Source: Gibbula magus
Lineage: Eukaryota; Mollusca; Gastropoda; Trochida; Trochidae
NCBI GenBank assembly: GCA_936450465.1
Contig: CAKZFU010000070.1
Coordinates: forward strand, 1 to 64,000
Direction: 5' to 3'
Length of the DNA stretch: 64,000 nt
The position numbers and the translations under genes are program-made. A model generated the notes under the pieces. It did not search any database, was not told where the DNA came from, and saw only the letters and a program-made list of their open reading frames with translations. Below, in pieces: positions 46,854 to 57,700 of the stretch (position 1 is its first letter; every line of letters starts with the position of its first letter).

Positions 46854-49800
46854 ATGGTATCGGCAAATGAGGTCATTGCCGTCGCCGCCGAGATGGAACC
46901 GGACAAAAACCGAAGGGTGCGCATCAACGAGAAACTTATGTTTCAAAGTTCGCCCCTGTATAGTCTTAATCACCGTGGGATCAAACGACCTCGCGACGAC
47001 GATGAAGAAACGAAGGACGGAGGACAAGAAGAGGGCAAGTTTTTGTATGGCCAAAAGAATAATTTCAAGCGAAAGAAGACAAATGATTCAATTAACGAAA
47101 ACCAGCGGCAAAATCAATTGCGGCCGGAACTTCCTAGTGTGATCCAGGCCCTCTTTAAGTTGTTCAACGGAAGTCGCACCAACTTCGAACCGGAGGGGTC
47201 CGTTTCCTTCGCCGCTAACAAACGCTCGCTGTGTGTGGAAAGGGGGGATCCTCAACCCAGGGCCTTCGCCCAAAAAGACGACAGTAGGTTTTACGACACC
47301 GTCGGAAACCCCAACAAGGAGGAGGTGGAACCCGATATTGTGACCGTCGTTACGGACAAAAACGATTATTTCGACCACGAGGACTTTCTGACCACGATAG
47401 ATATTTTATTTCTGGGAGCGACTTTGCGAGCCCTCTATCAGAACTCCACGTCCAAAGGACAGCTCGGGGTGAAGCTCCGTTTCCTGGAAGTCGTACAGAC
47501 GAGCATGCGGATGCACGAGCTCGACGAGCCTCACTCGGGCGACTTTCGCGCGATAAGTATGGAGGAGTGCGTCATGAAGTTGTACGAATCGTCGTATACG
47601 AGCATACCTTACGAGGTGATGGACGGGGAAACCATGAGGTTATTTGAAAAAGACGTTCAGAAAAGCTTTTTTAAAAGTTGGATCAACGCCTTCGTCAGAG
47701 AGGCCGTCAATGCTGCCACCGGAAAAGCCGAAGATTTGGTCACCACAAATATAAAGAGGATATTTGTGAACGAGCCCCATGGGTTTTTGAACGTGGAGAT
47801 GGTGTTCAAACAATTCCTCGAGCTGAACAAACGTTTCAACACCAGGAGGGCCATGACCTCGGATACCGTTTACGGTCTGTTGGGGGATTTGTGTTCTTGC
47901 TTCACCTCCGACGAGTCACGGCTATTGCATAAAGCCAGGCTCGTCTCCTGGATGCCTCAGCCGGCCCTGAACACCATCGAGTGTGTGAAGTCGACCACGG
48001 TCAACGACGTGGAAATCGATTACACCGAGACTTGGGAACATCAGAGGCCGGAACTCATGGTCTACGATCGCAGAGTGTTCCACAAGGCGAAGGTGGAACA
48101 CACCACGATAAAGTCCAACGAGATTCGCGTCGGGGACAGGTCCGTGCAGGTGGTGAAGCTGTCTCCTATTTTCTTGGACTACAAGAAAGGCATCGTGGAA
48201 GAACCCTATGCCTTCAAGCAGACCCACAGATACTTTCGAGTCTTGGAGGCGGAACAATGTTACACCTGTCATCGAGACTCCTATCGAGTCGGAGTATCGT
48301 CCCCCGAGTATAAACACGTCCATTTCGAGGTGTTGAATTGGGCTCTCCTGCCGAAAAATCGGCAGAAGTTTCTTCACCCTCCTGTCGAGGCTGTAATAAC
48401 CATGTTCGCCGAATATCTTGGATACGTGGATAAAGAACCTCAAAAAAGGCTCAGCCGTTTCACTCAGTACCAGACAACGAACGACAAGCAACCTCCTGCT
48501 GTGGGTGTACCGTCCGGAGGGACGTTTTACGGAGAAGAGAAGGATATGATAACTCCGATGGTGCACGATGATTGTTACACGCAGAAAAAAGCGCGCGAGA
48601 TATCCCTGGAGGCAATGGGTCGGTTTTTCTACTACAATTGGATCGTCTGCCCTCGCTTTTACAAAGGCTTGCCCGACGTGGACACCGGCAGAACGGATGA
48701 GAATATGGAGTGTTGGTTCCTGCCCGTTCTCTGCGACTTGCAGGTGAATCCCATGTTTCGACCGAAAACGAACATCGGAAAACACCTGACAGAAAACCTG
48801 TCGATAAATCAGAAAGATTTTACCAAAAATCTACAGGTGGTGGAACTGTTCCTGTTCAAGCTGTCGTCCAACAAAAACATCCAAGCCGATGACGCGAATT
48901 TCGACATCCTGTGCGACAAGTTTTTCGGTTCGCACAACCAGTCCGACGAGGAAGTCGTAAATCAACTCATCTATATATTTACATCCGATCAGCAGCAGCC
49001 GGTTTCGTGGCGTCAACTTTTAAAGTTGCGATACATGGTGAACCCATACACCCTGGAGGCTCTACTCTCAATCAATCCCGTCAACATAGTGGAAGCGGAG
49101 CTCAAGGAGTTTCGAGAGGCCCTCGAAAAGGTGATCTGCGTGGTCAAGCGAATGATGAGGGAAATAACGGGGGGAGGGGCGTTAAACGAGGAAAGCTTTC
49201 ACGACCGATTCCTGTTCGCCCGTTACGATTTTATCGGCGTTCATAGCCTGTTTACGAAAGACGGGTTCCCGAGTTTGGATCTCCTGATATTCATTTACGT
49301 GATACTGCCCATCTTGGACGCGGACGTGTGTATGTATGATCGAGACGAAGAAGACACCACTGACGTATCGAAGTACGAGTCCAAAGAAGTGCCTTTGGAG
49401 AACGAGGGACAGGAAGATCTGAAGGGCTTCTTGCGAATCAATCCGTTAACGGGTCAACTCATCACAAGTCTCAAAATCCCCGTGAGCAGAAGGATACTTT
49501 TTTGCAAGTACGACGAGTCGTTGGGTCGAGCCAACTCCAATGGCCTGACACTCCAAAGGGTTGCCCACCTTTTCGCTCCGGTGTTAAGTAACAAACTGGA
49601 AGAAAACTTCCAACCCGATGGATCCATATACACCGAGTCGGCCGCGGCTCGACTCTTGTTTTTGGCCACCGGAAACACCCTCTATGCCGCCGGCAACATC
49701 GTGGCGGCCTGGAGGACCATCAACTCGGCCGATGGAAAAAACTGCGATGCCCGGTACCCATTCTCGTACGACTACGTGGAGCTTACAAGCATGAAGGAAA

Positions 49801-51530
49801 AGAAGCTTTTGACGTATGTGATGAAAAAAGGAGACACCATGGTGCTTTCCGGAAACACGACGTTGGAGACCCAAAAGCATAACGAGAACCAATCGATGAG
49901 AAAATTTCAAACCTTTCTCGGAGGTTTTTCGAAGACTGGTTCCGTCATCTGCAACGTGCAGACTCCACCAACGGCAGTAGTGGACAACTATTCTTCTATA
50001 CATCTGCCCATTCCCAAAGATCCCGCGTTCAAAATATATCCCGTGGAATTTTTGCAGTACGGGGGAAAAGCTCCCTGCGTGTTTTCGGGCGTGAAGGACC
50101 TGACAGGAAAACGGTGTCCCTTGGAAGACATGCATTGCATGTGGGGTACCATTTGGAACCACACGGCATCTGCCGCGATCAAAACTTTTGCCGAAACCGA
50201 AGTCAACCAATTCTTTCGAAACACCGAAGGCATCGNNNNNNNNNNNNNNNNNNNNNNNNNNNNNNNNNNNNNNNNNNNNNNNNNNNNNNNNNNNNNNNNN
50301 NNNNNNNNNNNNNNNNNNNNNNNNNNNNNNNNNNNNNNNNNNNNNNNNNNNNNNNNNNNNNNNNNNNNNNNNNNNNNNNNNNNNNNNNNNNNNNNNNNNN
50401 NNNNNNNNNNNNNNNNNNNNNNNNNNNNNNNNNNNAAGAAGAAGAATCCCAAAGCCTTGCCGACGACCATGAAATGGAGCCAAAGAATAATGGACATGAT
50501 GAGGAAGAGAGAGAGGGTGATAGCTAAGGCCCCGTTCGACAGGCTCATCAAAGAATTGGTGACCGCCGACAACAGAGATCTGCGAATCTCCAGAATGGCC
50601 GTGGAAATTCTCGCTTACGTCTCGGAAATGTTTCTGCACGCACTTTTCGACCAGACCAAATTCGTAACGTTCGTAATGAACCGAAAAACTACTAAAGTCA
50701 AAGACATGAAATTGGTGTTAACCCTACGCTGTCCTCACGCATGGTCGTACAGCGGAGGAGACTATCAGATGCTGCCGATCGGTATGACTTTCCAACCGTG
50801 GTCCTCGCCGATCCAATCTATGACCGTCAAGAAGAAAACCCCCACAGCGAAGAAACGGAAAGCGGCGACTAATCCCATGAGAGTGCCTCGACTTCCCAAA
50901 GAGCCCAAGCCGCTGAGCGAAAGTGCGAAGCGGAAAATCCGCGGGGAAAAACCATTGCCGAGAAAGAGGCCTTCGAAAAAGAAAACTTCGGAGAATAAAG
51001 AGAACGAAAACGAAGTAGTGACGGCAAAACGTCAATCGGGGATGGTTCATGCAAAGAGGTATTCCTCCAAATCTGAAGACAAAAAGAAAGAAAGGTCCTC
51101 CTCCTCGAAACCTATGGGAGGAACCATGATAAATGTCGATTTTGAATACTGTCCTCCTTCGGCACCTCGGGAACCTTCGCCACCTCGGGAAGGAGGAGGG
51201 GGTAACGACGACGACGAGGAGGAGGAGGAGGAGGAGAACGAAACAGAGGGAGGAGGGGGAAATAGCGGAGAAGAAGAGGCCAAAATGTATACTTATCTTA
51301 AGGACGCCATGGGAGGAGGAAGAAAAACAGGAGGGAAAACATTCCCGACCACGACCACGATCAATCTCACGGATCTCGAATTGAGTGGGGCCGCCTTTAA
51401 GGTCCTCGACGTGCCACAACAACGCAGAGATGACGTGCAGAAAATGCTTGAGAGTAATCTAGTGGCTTTGGAGAACAACAGCTGCAACGCCTCGGAAGGA
51501 GATTTGGCTAATCTGTTAGAGGTTTTCTGA
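46854..51530 (+). CDS. Candidate major capsid protein, 1558 residues
   Basis: The ATG at 46854 opens the largest structural-looking protein of the window. Residues 1-80 are a basic N-terminal arm, and about 100-1290 is continuous well-mixed sequence without low complexity, unlike most neighbours. The last 240 residues are Lys/Pro-rich then Gly/Glu-rich. Herpesvirus major capsid proteins are usually about 1350-1400 residues, which fits the core without arms. The assignment rests on size, lack of repeats, and position just after the protease/scaffold and a paralogous capsid-cluster gene; no direct motif is available. A 200-base run of N interrupts codons for about residues 1128-1194, yet the frame is the same on both sides. 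Confidence 0.6.
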   Translation: MVSANEVIAVAAEMEPDKNRRVRINEKLMFQSSPLYSLNHRGIKRPRDDDEETKDGGQEEGKFLYGQKNNFKRKKTNDSINENQRQNQLRPELPSVIQALFKLFNGSRTNFEPEGSVSFAANKRSLCVERGDPQPRAFAQKDDSRFYDTVGNPNKEEVEPDIVTVVTDKNDYFDHEDFLTTIDILFLGATLRALYQNSTSKGQLGVKLRFLEVVQTSMRMHELDEPHSGDFRAISMEECVMKLYESSYTSIPYEVMDGETMRLFEKDVQKSFFKSWINAFVREAVNAATGKAEDLVTTNIKRIFVNEPHGFLNVEMVFKQFLELNKRFNTRRAMTSDTVYGLLGDLCSCFTSDESRLLHKARLVSWMPQPALNTIECVKSTTVNDVEIDYTETWEHQRPELMVYDRRVFHKAKVEHTTIKSNEIRVGDRSVQVVKLSPIFLDYKKGIVEEPYAFKQTHRYFRVLEAEQCYTCHRDSYRVGVSSPEYKHVHFEVLNWALLPKNRQKFLHPPVEAVITMFAEYLGYVDKEPQKRLSRFTQYQTTNDKQPPAVGVPSGGTFYGEEKDMITPMVHDDCYTQKKAREISLEAMGRFFYYNWIVCPRFYKGLPDVDTGRTDENMECWFLPVLCDLQVNPMFRPKTNIGKHLTENLSINQKDFTKNLQVVELFLFKLSSNKNIQADDANFDILCDKFFGSHNQSDEEVVNQLIYIFTSDQQQPVSWRQLLKLRYMVNPYTLEALLSINPVNIVEAELKEFREALEKVICVVKRMMREITGGGALNEESFHDRFLFARYDFIGVHSLFTKDGFPSLDLLIFIYVILPILDADVCMYDRDEEDTTDVSKYESKEVPLENEGQEDLKGFLRINPLTGQLITSLKIPVSRRILFCKYDESLGRANSNGLTLQRVAHLFAPVLSNKLEENFQPDGSIYTESAAARLLFLATGNTLYAAGNIVAAWRTINSADGKNCDARYPFSYDYVELTSMKEKKLLTYVMKKGDTMVLSGNTTLETQKHNENQSMRKFQTFLGGFSKTGSVICNVQTPPTAVVDNYSSIHLPIPKDPAFKIYPVEFLQYGGKAPCVFSGVKDLTGKRCPLEDMHCMWGTIWNHTASAAIKTFAETEVNQFFRNTEGIXXXXXXXXXXXXXXXXXXXXXXXXXXXXXXXXXXXXXXXXXXXXXXXXXXXXXXXXXXXXXXXXXXXKKKNPKALPTTMKWSQRIMDMMRKRERVIAKAPFDRLIKELVTADNRDLRISRMAVEILAYVSEMFLHALFDQTKFVTFVMNRKTTKVKDMKLVLTLRCPHAWSYSGGDYQMLPIGMTFQPWSSPIQSMTVKKKTPTAKKRKAATNPMRVPRLPKEPKPLSESAKRKIRGEKPLPRKRPSKKKTSENKENENEVVTAKRQSGMVHAKRYSSKSEDKKKERSSSSKPMGGTMINVDFEYCPPSAPREPSPPREGGGGNDDDEEEEEEENETEGGGGNSGEEEAKMYTYLKDAMGGGRKTGGKTFPTTTTINLTDLELSGAAFKVLDVPQQRRDDVQKMLESNLVALENNSCNASEGDLANLLEVF
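50236..50435. other. Assembly gap of 200 N
   Basis: An exactly 200-base N run lies inside the capsid gene. The same frame is open on both sides, so the true gap should leave remainder two when divided by three if the gene is intact. Confidence 0.98.
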
Positions 51531-51773
51531 ATGGAAATGGTCGTCGTGTTCTTTATGTTCATCAGTGTTTTGTTTATAAATATAATGTGTGGAATTTAGA
51601 GAGAAAGAGAGAAACAAAGACACAAATCAAATCTAATGAACATTTATTGAAACAATATTAATGTTTTTTTCTACATTGAATAAAATCTTTATATCATCCA
51701 TTTTGTATTTATTGTCTCTTTTTTGTTTCCTCACTTCAAATCGTTGGTTGGTTGGTTGGTTGGGTTGAGTCAT

Positions 51774-54700
51774 TTACTTGGCGATTTGTAGTCCGATCGT
51801 TTCACAATCTTTACACGGGTAGAAGACTGTGTGTGTTGTTTTCCATTTCGATCGACAGGGACTACACACACCATATCTCTTGTACGATATGGTGCAATTG
51901 CACGTGAAGGTTTTCACGTCAGGCATGTTTTCGATACTTTTGTTAGCGATGGGGGTTTGGCAGCAAAGACAGGGACGGATGTATTTCGAGTAGGTCGCCC
52001 CATCAGATCTTCGTCGTCTGCAATAGACACATTTGCCCAACATCTCGATGTCTCTGAGACATAGTTGACACACATTGTCGAACAAATCTTTGCAGCAGGC
52101 ATAATCGAACACCACGTCCGACAAAGAGGTGATCGAATAAGGGATGTTGATTTTGCATTTCGTACACGTCTGAAACGCCTTTAACTTCTCTCCGGTTTTT
52201 GTGGTGACCCATTTTTCCCGAAGCGCTTCGGTGACGTAGGTTCTCGCCTCCCCCAAATAATTTGTGTCGGGGCAAACGACCGTCATCTCCCACGTCTTAC
52301 AGTCCCTGCAGAACATTACCGGTCTGGTGGTGATATCTTTGGTTCGTCGCCAAGCGACGACCATTTGGGCGACTTTGTTGACGTGGCATTCTTTACACAT
52401 CTTCGAATGTTTCCCCTCTTCGTTGAGGCATTTGGGGTTGCAACAGGCAAAATGAAATCTCAGTATGATGCGCTTATGGCAGTAATCACACATTTCAAAC
52501 CCATCTTCCTCCTTTCCTTCTTCGTCGTCGTCGTCGTCGTCGTCACCATCTATTTCGTAAAACGGTCGTTCTTCCGGTACGTACTCCGTTATCACGGTGG
52601 TGTCCGGAGGGTCTATATCCTCGCCGATCGATGCGGATAACTTTTCGACCGGTATGGCATCGAATTCCACCTTCACCTCGGCGACGGAAGTTCCCACCCG
52701 CACCGAGGTGGGGGGGGTGGAAGGTGGTGGACCTCGTTTCTTCTTCTTCTTCTTCTTCTTCTGTTTTGTCGATGTTGTCGCCGTCTTCTTTTTTTTTGTT
52801 TTCTTTTGATCGGACGACGACGAATCTTCATCGTCTCTTTCTTTCCTCTTCTCGTCCGTTAGAGGAGGAGGAGGTATTCGCAGAGGGACATTCTGTGAAA
52901 GAACTCTTGAATCATAGAACCATTTCCCTTGTTTCATTACCACCCTGAACAGATGGAACACCCCTCCTGGCAATTCGTACTTCTCTGTGATACCATCAAG
53001 TAAAACCCTCACCTCCGGTTCCGGGTAATCGGTTACAAACATCGACGTGGAGATGAAAGGGACGCTCACATTTTTTTCAACGGCAACAAGATCTTCTTTT
53101 CTGAGCGGACTCACGATGAAGCCTTCCCCCAATGGCGACGACATCACCAAAATGGATGAAATCAGCATGGCGGATAGAATAGACGCCTCCAGGCTTTTCT
53201 TGAAGGATCTTATGTCATCCACGTCTGCGTAAAGGGTTTCAAACATGGCTTTTGCGTTGTCGGTCGACATAGGAGGGTTCGAAAGGTCGGCGCCGTCGTA
53301 GAAGTCGACATCCGTCACCCCCTGTTCGTTGTCTTTCGATCGAGTCACACACATGTAGTATTTTCCCGAGCGTCCGAAACGAAACGCCACCGACGCCGAG
53401 TCTTCGTTTTCGAAAACCGACAGGGTGGTACCTCGAGGTCGCATTCGCACGATACTTTCGTTTTGGGAATATTCCGTCCACGGCATCTTATCTCCCTGGA
53501 TTAAAAAATTGGCATTCAACAGGTGTCCGCATATCCCATGGTGAAGCAACTCCAATAAAACACCCACCATTTCCTGAATTGATTGAAGAGGCATTTCGGC
53601 AAAATTCATCATCTGGGTTCCCACCTTCTGGAGGAATGTACGTTTTGCCTCTTTGTAGTTTTCTTCCGTCGTTCCGATGCGAAAGATAGTTTTTTTAGGT
53701 TTTTTTACGGGCGATGGGGGGAGAGCTTTATCCATTGCCTCGTCAAATGTTGGTTCGGGATGATTCAAATCTCTCGGCTGGATGGTCGAAGGTGGTAGCG
53801 GGGGTGAGGGTAATCTATCCACTACAACAACTGGGTCCATAGAAGGAGAAGAAGGATCGGGTAATTTCATTACCATCGTCGATGATGACTTTGGGGCGGC
53901 TTCCACTACAACAACTGGGTCCATAGAAGGAGAAGAAGGATCGGGTAATTTCATTACCATCGTCGATGATGACTTTGGGGCGGCTTCTTCTTTTTCGTCG
54001 TCCTCTATTTCGTCGTTTTCTCTTCCTTCTTCGTCTTCGTCGTCGTCTTCATTGCCTCCTCTCTCTCCTTCTTCGTCACCACCGTATTTCTCTCCTTCTT
54101 CGTCTTCACGATCGACGAGCTGACTTTCGTCATCCTCTTCTGCTTTTTTCCTCGCGACGGCAACCATCTTTTCCATCGCCTCCTCGTCGTCGTCTTGCAG
54201 ATTTGTCTCCATGTATATGTCCCCCATCTCTTCCGCTCTATACTCCGAGTCTTTCATCACCAGCGCGTCGAACATGTCAGTCGCTGGGTCTGCGTTTAAT
54301 AACTCTTTTACCGTGTTTGGATTCTCCAACATTTTGGCATGTTGTTTCCTCTGTTTGGCGAACCATTCCGAAGAGGGGGGTGGCGCTTCACGCACTTGCC
54401 ATCTGACGTAAATACCCATGTAACCGTAGATCAACCCGTTTCTCGTCACAACCGTAAACCCTCTGCAGTACGGTTTTCCCTTGCAGAACAAACAGTTGGC
54501 AAACCTTCCGATCACGATGAAACAGGTGGGACACACGAAGGCACTTCCTTCTAGGAGCAGGCCGGTCTGGATGTCATACGCGTTTTGAAATAGTTTCAAC
54601 CGCTTCTCTCTGTTCCAAAACTTTCCCGGGGTGAACGAGGAATTCACCATCTGTTTTCTGAGCGTCCCCCCCAACTCGTATAGAATCACGCGGTTGGGTA

Positions 54701-57700
54701 TGTGGTCCGTTCCCAAGAGTTGTTTCCTGTTCGTCCTCTCCTCATCATCGGGGACGAAAATTGCAAAGGTGGTCACGGCCGTCGGTCTGAAAACGGGCTT
54801 GTTGTAGGCCACGGGACGAATGACGATCAACGTCTCTTTGGGAGTTTTGTTGAAACATACAAAGCAACGATTGCCGGTTTTGCCCATGAAACAGCGGCGA
54901 CAATACGTTTTCGCCCCAGTTATAAGTCGAAAGTTCTTTATGAAAGTTTTGTAGCTGTCACTTACGATCTCATAATCTTTGGGGTTGATTGGCGGGACGT
55001 CCCTGTCCGTGAGTTGATCGATCAGTCCATTGGCGACCACAGTGACCTGTTTTTTTGGATTAGTGTTAATCCACGTCAGAGAACGGGCGTCGTTCATAGA
55101 TATCTGAGCCCCTTTTCTCAAATATATTCCATGTTTTTCGGCTTCTTTTTTGGTCACGGGTAAATCTATTGCTAATGGTTTGACGCGTCGAGCGCGTGAA
55201 TAAGCGACCGGGACGGCCTCTTTCGGAAAGGAAAGTTGTGACCAGTCTCTCGATTCGTAAGGGGGTGTCGTGGGTTTGAAAGTGGCCATTGTACCCGTTG
55301 CTTCCTCGGCCACAATTCCGGTCGGATCTATTTTCGTGGGATGAATCGCCATGTCTGTCACGGTCGCCCAAGAAAAGAGAATTGAACGGGCGTTGTTGTC
55401 TTCGGAGGCATAAAATGCCATCTTTTTGAACAGGGTAGACAGGGCTGGATTATTCATCACTTTCTCTCTGGTCTCGAAGTCTGCCCTGGCCTTCTTTTTA
55501 TGCACTATGTCATTCCACAACATCAGGTAGATGGTGCTTGCCGAACTATCCTGTTCGACGAGTTTGTCTTTTGTGAGTTCGAAAGCCGTGGCGTATTTTC
55601 CGAAGAAGTCTGACCTGATGAAGCCCGTCAACCCCTCGGGCGTCATGAGGTTTGTCGAAATGGCGTGTATAGCCGTACCAACCGAAGGAGCGAATATACT
55701 TAAAGACGCTTGTCCCGCGTCCAGTATCGCCTTGGTCATCGAACTGTACAACCCGATGAAATATTTGTACTCTCCGACGAAATATCCAGCGGTCTCCAAG
55801 AGGACGATCTTTTTATCCTCTTTGCGAGGTTTTCGCAAAACGATGTCCTCTCGCATCGTCTCATCGTTGTCGTTCACGAAAGCTTGCCTCACGGCTTTAA
55901 CGGCAACCTTGTAGAATTCGTCCTTCTTTAACCAGTAAAAGAATCCTTCCAGAAAATCTATTCGGGTGGTGTCGAGATCGTTTCTCTCCATGTTTCGCAC
56001 GTATTCTGTGGCCGCCCGAAGTCCCTCTTCCGTGTCGATGTCTGTGGCGTTGACCATCCGCAAAAAATCTCGAACGCTCGGAGACGAAAGCAGATACGCT
56101 ATGTCTATATCCGAAGGGATGGAGTTTACTTTTTGGTTGCGATACTCTACAAATTTACCGTCTACTTCCCAGTCGTGCACCGGAAGATACGTATGGGCCA
56201 GTTGTTGAAGCGACAGAGTATTAATGTCTTCCAGACGAAGCATGTCACTCACCAAGTGGCCGACATTTTCGTCATCGTCGTCGTCTTCGGGCGGTTGCGT
56301 CTCGACTTCTGATATGTCTTTTTCTTCTTCTTCTTCCTCCACCGTAATAATCGGTTTCTTTTTCCTTAAGGTTTCAGGAACAGAAAGCTTTCGTCTCGGG
56401 ATGAAATTTCTTCTTTTATTTCTGACGACGACCGGGAGAGATTCTTCCTCTTCGTCCTCATCGGATACTATGATACTTCGTCCTCCCGTCGAAACGACGG
56501 GTAGTTCTTCTCCTTCGTCGTTGTCTTCGTTTTCGGAAGTGTCTTGAGATCCGAGCTCGATTATTCCTTCTTCATCAGACGAGCCTCGACGAGAACCACG
56601 GGAAGACCCACGGGAAGACCCACGGGAAGACGAACGAGAAGACGAACGAGAAGACCCACGGGAAGACGAACGAGACGAAGACGAAGACGACGACGACGAC
56701 GACGACGACACCACGATAACCGAAACAGATACATCCTGTTCCTCCTGTGGATCTGGCTTAAATGTTAAACCCAAATTCAACCTTGCATCGATAAAATCCA
56801 TAAATCCATCATGTATGAAAACTCCCATTTGAAGCAGCATCGCCTTTCTCCACCTGAAGGCAAAAGCTTTGAACATATCTTCCGTAAAGGTCGATTTCAA
56901 CGTTTCCAACCCACGGATGGGAACCAGCTGTTCACATTTTTCACACAACACCTTGTCGAGTGTCCCGATAGAATATTTTCTCATCTGTTCCAATGTGAGG
57001 AGGTTGGGTTTTTTGCAGTGATAGGCGGTCACCGCAATCCTGTTTTGGTTTGGAAACACGTAGTACAGATCCGCCACGGTCTTCACCTCCCGTATGCGGG
57101 ACTCAGAACAATCGCAAAACGTCTCGGTAACGAAACAGTTCACGCATATCTTCAGAGATTCGGGAAATCCTCCGGCGTGGCATGCAGAGCATGGTGTACT
57201 GTACACGATATCATAAGTGGCCGTGTTTCTAACGCCCTTTTTTCTCGATTGCATCTCCGACTTAAAAGTCTTTTTGGTGCAAACGCCGCATATTCCTTCG
57301 TCGTGACGCGGACAATATATTCTTGGTCCGGCCTCGTCATTTGTCTCACGCACCAGACGATCGAGACACATGGGACAGTTTCCCAAACAGGTCAGGCAAC
57401 GTTCCTTGAAGAATCGGGTATATCTGCCGCACGTCTTGCACTTGCCGTCGGAACAAGATCTCAGCTCGGATAAAGTCGAAGGTAGAAAAGTGGTTTTTGT
57501 GTCCATGGGCGCTTTGGTGTCGAACTTGCAGAGGGTGCAAAAATAGCCGTCTACCAACCACAACATTTCCGTCCTCTCCTTGCCCTTCCTCGTGGTAGAA
57601 CCGCACGTGCCGCACGGGATGTTCCTTTTGGGATACCTGTCCAAAAATACTCTTCTGGTGTTTTGCATCAGCAATGCATCCTCTCCCTTGAAACGTTTCA

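Noticed and set aside
49584..50639. Minus-strand frames across the N gap
   Set aside because: They exist only because N is treated as open and are antisense to the capsid gene.
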